A program made the translations under genes and the position numbers. A model generated the notes under the pieces. That model saw only the letters and a list, made by a program, of their open reading frames with translations, did not search any database and had not been told where the DNA came from. From NCBI RefSeq assembly GCF_016429015.1, contig NZ_JAELTU010000010.1, positions 17,734 to 81,733 on the forward strand: a stretch of 64,000 nucleotides of DNA, given 5' to 3'. Source of the DNA: Rhizobium sp. ASV20 (GTDB lineage: Bacteria > Pseudomonadota > Alphaproteobacteria > Rhizobiales > Rhizobiaceae). Below, one piece after another: positions 59,204 through 64,000 of the stretch; position 1 is the first letter of the stretch; every line of letters begins with the position of its first letter.

Positions 59204-59638
59204 TTAGCTGCCGCGCGAAGGAGGCACCCTTTCGGCGCGATCGACGAGAACGGAGCATTCTGCGTGTTCTATGACATATTCCGTCGTCGAGCCGAAAATT
59301 CGGTCGAAAATATCTGAGGCATGTGTTGCCAGCACCAGCAAGTCGGCCTTCTTCTCTTTGGCGATGAGAAGGAGTGTCTTTGAGGCCGTGCCGTTGCGCA
59401 CATCGATCTGGGCATCAATGCCAAGGCGCCTGCATAGCGCACTGAGCTTTTCTTCCGCTTCGCTGAAAGCGGAAATGGTTCTTTCATCCGGATTTTCGCG
59501 CGCGGATGGAAAACGTTCAATGACATGCACGACGGTCAGCTGCCCGCCAGGCGTCAGCAGCGTGTTAGATGTGCGCAGCAAATGCTCGGCGCGCTCGCGT
59601 GAGCCTAGGCCGATCGCACAAATAACCCTGTCATACAT
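59204..59638 (-). CDS. Universal stress protein UspA
   Basis: 144 residues of the UspA fold: start YDRVICAIGLGSRERAEHLLR, TVVHVIERFP, and the ATP-binding-type C-terminal run LLVLATHASDIFDRIFGSTTEYVIEHAECSVLVDR (G-2x-G-9x-G-S/T pattern approximated). AAGGAG before the ATG at 59638 fixes the start; 59698 would add a 20-residue lead without signal. It lies beyond the arsB-type gene on the same strand and downstream of the candidate FNR/FixK box at 60101, so it may be induced at low oxygen, as many Usp genes are. Confidence 0.9.
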   Translation of the reverse strand: MYDRVICAIGLGSRERAEHLLRTSNTLLTPGGQLTVVHVIERFPSARENPDERTISAFSEAEEKLSALCRRLGIDAQIDVRNGTASKTLLLIAKEKKADLLVLATHASDIFDRIFGSTTEYVIEHAECSVLVDRAERVPPSRGS

Positions 59639-60100
59639 TCCAATCTCCTTACGCGCTTCAATGCACGAGCAGTTCAGGTTTTCGGTCGCCGATCTCACGT
59701 CGTATTCGCCGACAGAGCATATGTCTACTTAGAGCATCGACAATGCGATTGTCCGTCAAGCCTTGTTTTCGGCATGACGGGCGCACTGTGCATCCGATAT
59801 TTACCCGGATACGCTTTCCATCACGGGTGGTCGTCATGACGATTATGACCTTGGGCAAGCGATTCGGCGATCCCAATCCCGCGCTCGGCTTCAATCATCG
59901 TCGCGATGGTGGTCAATTTCACCTCCTATCCGAGCAAAAGGAAGCGGCAAGCGGAAACGCTCGATCAATTCACAAACGGACGACGCTGAAGCCTGTCGGT
60001 ATAGGGGAAATGCTGCATCGCAACATTGTTTGGCCGGCGAGCGATTTGTCCGATCGACATCATTAGATGAAAAAAATCAGCATGTTGGAGCCGAATTGAA

Positions 60101-60114
60101 TTGTTCTGCGTCAA
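60101..60114. promoter_or_regulatory. FNR/FixK-type anaerobox
   Basis: TTGTTCTGCGTCAA matches TTGNT-N4-NNCAA, the rhizobial FixK/FnrN box (usual TTGAT-N4-ATCAA), differing at one position of the left arm. It stands about 460 bp upstream of the usp gene start and 300 bp upstream of cydD, inside the 775-bp interval 59639-60413, which shows no convincing gene. Cytochrome bd and stress proteins are classical low-oxygen targets, so either direction is possible. Confidence 0.5.
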
Positions 60115-60240
60115 TCTGCCATAGCCTCAAAGACGCCCTGCGACATCCTGCGCGCTTTTGCGCAGTGCACAATACGCATAAATCATTTCGCGAACAGCTT
60201 GCTGAGAGATCAACTATTCGGCGAGACGGATTGTGCTATT

Positions 60241-60255
60241 CTTGTCGCTGACAAG
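60241..60255. promoter_or_regulatory. Perfect palindrome upstream of cydDC
   Basis: CTTGTC-GCT-GACAAG is a perfect 6-3-6 inverted repeat about 160 bp before cydD. Its spacer of three is not that of FNR/FixK (four between five-base arms), so a different regulator, for example a redox sensor, is implied. Symmetry and position only. Confidence 0.35.
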
Positions 60256-60413
60256 TGGTGAAAAGCCGGTCATATTAGCGCTCCGATATTGTCGATTGCC
60301 GCAAGCGTGTTCTGGGTTCGACGAAAGATGGATGTATCTGCCATGCAGATCATTCGCTCTTATTCCATCGGCGGGCCTTCCTTGGTGACACAGACGGGAA
60401 AGGACCGGCCAAC

Positions 60414-62165
60414 GTGAGTGCTTCCTCCGCCAGCGACGGGATAATGAAGAGACAGGAAGTTCACGGAACGAGCGCCTCGGAAGGCGCTCCTGTTCTTCAG
60501 ATTCGGTCTCATCGGTCCACTGGCCGTCGCGGTGCCACAGGTCTTGCACCGGCTATTCTCTGTCTTTCCTCGCTGTTGTGGATCGGCCAGGCTGCGATGC
60601 TGGCGATCGGCGTGGGCGCGATCAGCCAGGGTGGCGGCGTTGCAGGCGTGAGTGGCCCGGCTTTGATTGTCGTGGGCCTTGGTATTTTGCGGGCGTTGCT
60701 GGATGCGGCGGGCGGTCGACTGGCCTTTCGCGCTGCCCGGCAGGAGCTGAGCGTGCATCGGGCGGCTGCGACAGCGGCGCTGGCACAGCGCTCGCCGCTC
60801 GATAGCGGCAGGCCTGCATCCGGTATGGCGGCGAGTGTCCTGGGCGAGCAGGCCGAGGCCATTGTTCCCTATCTTGCGCGCTTTCGACCTGCCCGGATGA
60901 AAGCAACCGTCGTGCCTCTGGTCATGCTGGTGTGCATTCTGCCTATTTCCTGGGTTGCGGCCCTCGTCCTGACTTTCTGCGCGCCGCTTATTCCGATCTT
61001 CATGGCGTTGATCGGATGGCGCGCCAAGGCAGCCAGCGAAAAACAGCTTGCCGAGACGGGCGGTATCAACGCCTTTCTGCTCGACCGGCTCCGCGGCCTT
61101 GCAACCATCCGCGCACTCGATGCGGTCGATGCGACGGCTCTGCGGCTACGGAGGGATGCGGACTCGTTGCGGATTCGCACCATGACCGTACTGAGGATCG
61201 CCTTTCTGTCTTCAGCCGTGCTCGAATTCTTCGCCGCGCTCGGTGTGGCCGCCACCGCAGTCTATGTCGGTTTCAGTCTGCTGGGATCCATCGATGTCGG
61301 CACCTGGGAGGGCCCGTTGACGCTCACTCAAGGGCTCTTCATCCTCCTGCTGGCTCCGGCCTTCTTCGAGCCGCTGCGCGAATTGTCGGCCGTCTGGCAT
61401 GATCGTGCGGGTGGCGAAGCGGCGCTTGCGGCATTGAAGGAACTGGCGGCATCGCAGCAAACCATTCTTGGCGGCAACGATGCGAAGCCGGTCTCATCCG
61501 TTGGCCTGGCATCGATCGAGATCGAAGGGTTGGTCTTTCGCCACACCCCTGAGCGCAAAGCCGTTATCGATCACCTCGAGCTGTCGGTCGCTCCCGGAGA
61601 GCATGTGGCGCTTTGGGGCGCCAGCGGCTCTGGCAAGACCACGATACTGTCCCTGATGGCTGGCCTTGCACGGCCCGAGGCCGGCGTGGTGCGCATCGCC
61701 GGCATACCGCTGCGGCATGATACCGCCGATAGCCTACGCCGCCGCATGGCGTGGATCGGTCAATCACCGCATGTTTTTGCCGGGAGCGTCATCCGCAACG
61801 TGGCGCTTGGGCGCAACGGCATCGATGGCGCGACAGTTACGCGCGCACTTGATGATGTTGCTCTCGATAAGGTCTTCACGCCGGAACGTGTGGCAGCGGT
61901 CGGGGAAGGTGGTCTCGGTCTTTCCGGTGGCGAGGCGCTGCGGCTGGCACTGGCGCGCATGATGGTCGATGAGCGTGCGGATATTATCCTTGCCGATGAA
62001 CCGACCGCGCATCTCGACGCGGAAACGGCCACTGCCGTCACGGATGCGCTGCTCTCACTCGCCAACGGGCGCATTTTGATCGTGGCAACGCATGATCCGG
62101 TGTTGGCCGGACGTCTGGACCGGATTGTTCGCCTGGATACGCAATCGCTAGGGGTTGCAGCATGA
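60414..62165 (+). CDS. cydD: Cysteine/glutathione exporter subunit CydD
   Basis: 583 residues: an ABC exporter with six membrane helices (about 40-320) and an ATPase domain (Walker A GASGSGKTT, LSGGEALRLALARMM, Walker B IILADEPTAHLD). It begins the operon in front of cydC and cydA and is needed for cytochrome bd assembly by exporting cysteine and glutathione to the periplasm. The GTG at 60414 is preceded by AAAGGA at fair spacing; an ATG at 60444 with GGGAT is an alternative. CydD and CydC are both half-size exporters that form a heterodimer. Confidence 0.93.
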   Translation: MSASSASDGIMKRQEVHGTSASEGAPVLQIRSHRSTGRRGATGLAPAILCLSSLLWIGQAAMLAIGVGAISQGGGVAGVSGPALIVVGLGILRALLDAAGGRLAFRAARQELSVHRAAATAALAQRSPLDSGRPASGMAASVLGEQAEAIVPYLARFRPARMKATVVPLVMLVCILPISWVAALVLTFCAPLIPIFMALIGWRAKAASEKQLAETGGINAFLLDRLRGLATIRALDAVDATALRLRRDADSLRIRTMTVLRIAFLSSAVLEFFAALGVAATAVYVGFSLLGSIDVGTWEGPLTLTQGLFILLLAPAFFEPLRELSAVWHDRAGGEAALAALKELAASQQTILGGNDAKPVSSVGLASIEIEGLVFRHTPERKAVIDHLELSVAPGEHVALWGASGSGKTTILSLMAGLARPEAGVVRIAGIPLRHDTADSLRRRMAWIGQSPHVFAGSVIRNVALGRNGIDGATVTRALDDVALDKVFTPERVAAVGEGGLGLSGGEALRLALARMMVDERADIILADEPTAHLDAETATAVTDALLSLANGRILIVATHDPVLAGRLDRIVRLDTQSLGVAA

Positions 62166-63853
62166 CTGGTGCCTTCAAGACGCTTTTGCCTGTCGTCAAA
62201 CTGTTCTGGAACGAGCGCGGTACGAGCCTTGCATTGGGTGCCGGCCTTTCCACCTTGGCGATGCTTGCCGGCGGCGGCTTGCTCGGCCTCTCAGGCTGGT
62301 TCATCACCGCCTCTGCCTTTGCCGGCTTGACGGTTGCAGGTGCCACAATTTTCGACGTCTTTATGCCTTCGGCGGGCATTCGCCTGCTGGCAATCGGCCG
62401 AACGGCGACGCGTTACGGCGAGCGGCTCGTCACGCATGACGCAACGCTCAAGGTACTTGCGGCGCTGCGCGAACGGCTGTTTCGCGGTTGGGCGGAGCCC
62501 GCAGCCGCGGCCATGTTGATCCGCCGCCCGGCAACGCTGCTGTTTCGGTTGACGAACGACGTCGACGCGCTCGATTCCCTCTATCTGCGCGTACTGGTGC
62601 CGGCCGCTGTCGCCCTACTTGCCGCTTGCGCGGTGACGATCGCGCTCTGTTTCATCGACCCGGCGCTGGGAGGCCTTGCCGGTCTGTGGCTCGTCATCGT
62701 CTGTCTCGGCCTTTCGGTCGTCGGCGGACGTATGGCTTTGAAGCCGGGACGCCGCCGCGCTCACGCGATGGAAGCGCTGCGAGCCCGAAGCATCGATCTT
62801 GTCGCCGGCCAAACGGAGCTGGCAATGGTTGGGCAGTTGCAGGCTCAGCAGATTGCCGTTGCCGAAGCTGATAAGCGTCTTGCGAAAGCGGACGATGCCC
62901 TGAACCGGATAGACAGTGCTGTCGCTGCCGGCTTCTCGCTTGCATCCACATTGCTGCTGACCGCGACCCTGCTGACGGTTGCCTTGCTCGCCAAACAGGG
63001 GATGGTCGGCGCGCCTGCGGCGGCCTTCGCATTGCTCATTGCCTTCGCCGCCACGGAGCCTTTCGCTGCCATGCGCCGCGGTGTTCTAGAACTTGGACGA
63101 ACGCTGCTGGCAGCCAGGCGCATCGCGCCCCGGCTCAAGCCCGAAACAGCAGCGCAAGCTATGGCAAGACCAGAGGTCGGCTACGCCTTTCAGCTCGCGA
63201 AAGTCTTCGCGGGACATGAGGAAAAGGCACAGCCGGTTCTGCAAAATCTTTCTCTGTCACTGGCTGCTGGAGAAAAGCTGGCCGTAGTCGGCCCAAGCGG
63301 CGTCGGGAAGTCTACTTTGCTGGCGCTGCTTGCAGGTGAGATCGTGGCAAGCGAAGGATCGGCTGCATGTCTGCCGTCCGCAAGGCTGACGCAGCGCAGC
63401 GAGCTGTTTCAGGACACGGTGCGCGGCAACCTGCAGCTGGCGGCTCCGGATGCGGATGACAATCGGCTGCGCGAGGTACTCACGGCTGCAGGGCTGCTTC
63501 TGGACATTGAGGCCTTGCCGCACCGTCTTTCCACGCGGCTTGGCGAAGGAGGCACTGGCCTGTCCGGCGGCCAGTTGCGCCGACTGGCACTCGCAAGGCT
63601 TTTGTTGCGCGACGCGCCGCTCTGGCTGCTCGATGAACCGACGGAAGGCCTCGATGCGAAGACGGCCGGCGCTGTGCTCGACGGGCTGACGTCCGTTACC
63701 GTTGGACGCAGCCTCGTCATTGCGACGCATATTCGCCGGGAAGCCGCTTTGGCCGACCGGATCGTGCTGCTGGACGGCGGTCGCATCGCCGCAAGCGCAG
63801 TCCGCGGCACCATGGAATTCGAAATGCTCCTCGACCGGCTTCGGCCGGACTAG
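62162..63853 (+). CDS. cydC: Cysteine/glutathione exporter subunit CydC
   Basis: 563 residues, the partner half-transporter of CydD (transmembrane part about 15-310; GPSGVGKST, LSGGQLRRLALARLL, LWLLDEPTEGLD). Its ATG overlaps the cydD stop by four bases (ATGA), so translation is coupled. Together they form the heterodimeric ABC exporter that sets the periplasmic redox state for haem incorporation into cytochrome bd. Confidence 0.93.
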   Translation: MTGAFKTLLPVVKLFWNERGTSLALGAGLSTLAMLAGGGLLGLSGWFITASAFAGLTVAGATIFDVFMPSAGIRLLAIGRTATRYGERLVTHDATLKVLAALRERLFRGWAEPAAAAMLIRRPATLLFRLTNDVDALDSLYLRVLVPAAVALLAACAVTIALCFIDPALGGLAGLWLVIVCLGLSVVGGRMALKPGRRRAHAMEALRARSIDLVAGQTELAMVGQLQAQQIAVAEADKRLAKADDALNRIDSAVAAGFSLASTLLLTATLLTVALLAKQGMVGAPAAAFALLIAFAATEPFAAMRRGVLELGRTLLAARRIAPRLKPETAAQAMARPEVGYAFQLAKVFAGHEEKAQPVLQNLSLSLAAGEKLAVVGPSGVGKSTLLALLAGEIVASEGSAACLPSARLTQRSELFQDTVRGNLQLAAPDADDNRLREVLTAAGLLLDIEALPHRLSTRLGEGGTGLSGGQLRRLALARLLLRDAPLWLLDEPTEGLDAKTAGAVLDGLTSVTVGRSLVIATHIRREAALADRIVLLDGGRIAASAVRGTMEFEMLLDRLRPD

Positions 63854-63931
63854 GGGTAAACACCATGCCTGCGGCGCGTCGAATGGCGCCGCATTCCTGT
63901 CAGACACACCGTAGGGGGTGGGAGAAAGACT

Positions 63932-64000
63932 ATGGAACTCGATATCGTGGCGCTATCGCGCCTGCAGTTTGCCATGACGGCGCTGTATCACTTCTTATTT
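63932..64000 (+). CDS. cydA: Cytochrome bd subunit I, N-terminal fragment
   Basis: The window ends 23 codons into the gene. MELDIVALSRLQFAMTALYHFLF matches the N terminus of CydA from memory (E. coli MLDIVELSRLQFALTAMYHFLF), with His20 as the counterpart of the haem b595 ligand His19. GGGGGTGGGAG is a strong ribosome site before the ATG. It confirms the operon order cydD-cydC-cydA, with cydB presumably next. Quinol oxidase with high oxygen affinity, useful for a rhizobium in microaerobic soil or nodules. Confidence 0.95.
   Translation, partial: MELDIVALSRLQFAMTALYHFLF

Noticed and set aside
59743..60066. A 107-codon plus-strand frame between usp and cydD
   Set aside because: Rich in Arg/His/Pro, no ribosome site, and overlapped by another random frame on the opposite strand; the region is better explained as regulatory.
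60200..60215. TTGCT-GAGAG-ATCAA as a second FNR/FixK box
   Set aside because: The half-sites are separated by five bases, not four, so it does not fit the box geometry.

Overview
The window reads as a high-GC chromosome, chromid or large-plasmid segment of a fast-growing rhizobium (Rhizobiaceae, Alphaproteobacteria). Supporting this are a fused NanE-NanK, a DUF47-pit pair, TTG/GTG starts, a 19-bp-stem intergenic palindrome of the type common in Rhizobium/Agrobacterium, many soluble chemoreceptor and diguanylate cyclase genes, and six luciferase-like (LLM) flavin monooxygenases. The genus is inferred from gene style, not from a marker gene. I see no rRNA, tRNA, CRISPR, replication or transposase genes.

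Layout. 1-2.5 kb: end of an amino-sugar/sialic-acid uptake and catabolism locus (secreted binding protein start, NanEK fusion, GntR regulator with a shared operator). 2.5-3.5 kb: small unknown genes. 3.5-6.8 kb: a class C and a class A beta-lactamase in tandem, divergent from an AmpR-type regulator. 6.9-12.4 kb: globin-coupled chemoreceptor, FloR-like phenicol exporter, an LLM monooxygenase and two small secreted proteins. 12.8-23.2 kb: what looks like a complete lysine-to-2-oxoglutarate pathway (lysine 6-dehydrogenase/saccharopine-dehydrogenase-type enzyme, ALDH7 semialdehyde dehydrogenase, aminotransferase, DUF1338/HglS, YdiJ-type D-2-hydroxyglutarate dehydrogenase) flanked by Lrp and LysR regulators. 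23.2-34.1 kb: RutA-like LLM enzyme, outer-membrane-like protein, MscS channel, PAS-PAS-GGDEF protein, mntR-mntH with an MntR box, a membrane chemoreceptor, and DUF47-pit.

34.2-48.6 kb is a sulfur-scavenging region. A tauABC-ssuD-like sulfonate operon is read leftwards. After a CDP-diacylglycerol pyrophosphatase gene, an eight-gene operon is read rightwards (two LLM monooxygenases, M20D amidohydrolase, GNAT acetyltransferase, a fused ABC permease-ATPase, two paralogous binding proteins, a third LLM enzyme). Its content mirrors the Bacillus subtilis snaA-tcyJKLMN-cmoOIJ-sndA cluster for S-modified cysteine salvage, and both operons carry nearly the same 15-bp AT-rich motif upstream. This is the most interesting system in the window.

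48.7-64 kb: an orphan FhuC-type ATPase preceded by a 17-codon leader ORF, a FAD monooxygenase with an AraC regulator, a His-rich Zn/Cd P-type ATPase with a MerR-family operator, a membrane diguanylate cyclase, a TetR/quinone-oxidoreductase pair, an ArsB/permease, a universal stress protein, and the start of a cydDCA(B) operon for cytochrome bd with an FNR/FixK-like box upstream. All functions are inferred from motifs and remembered family features; no database search was run.
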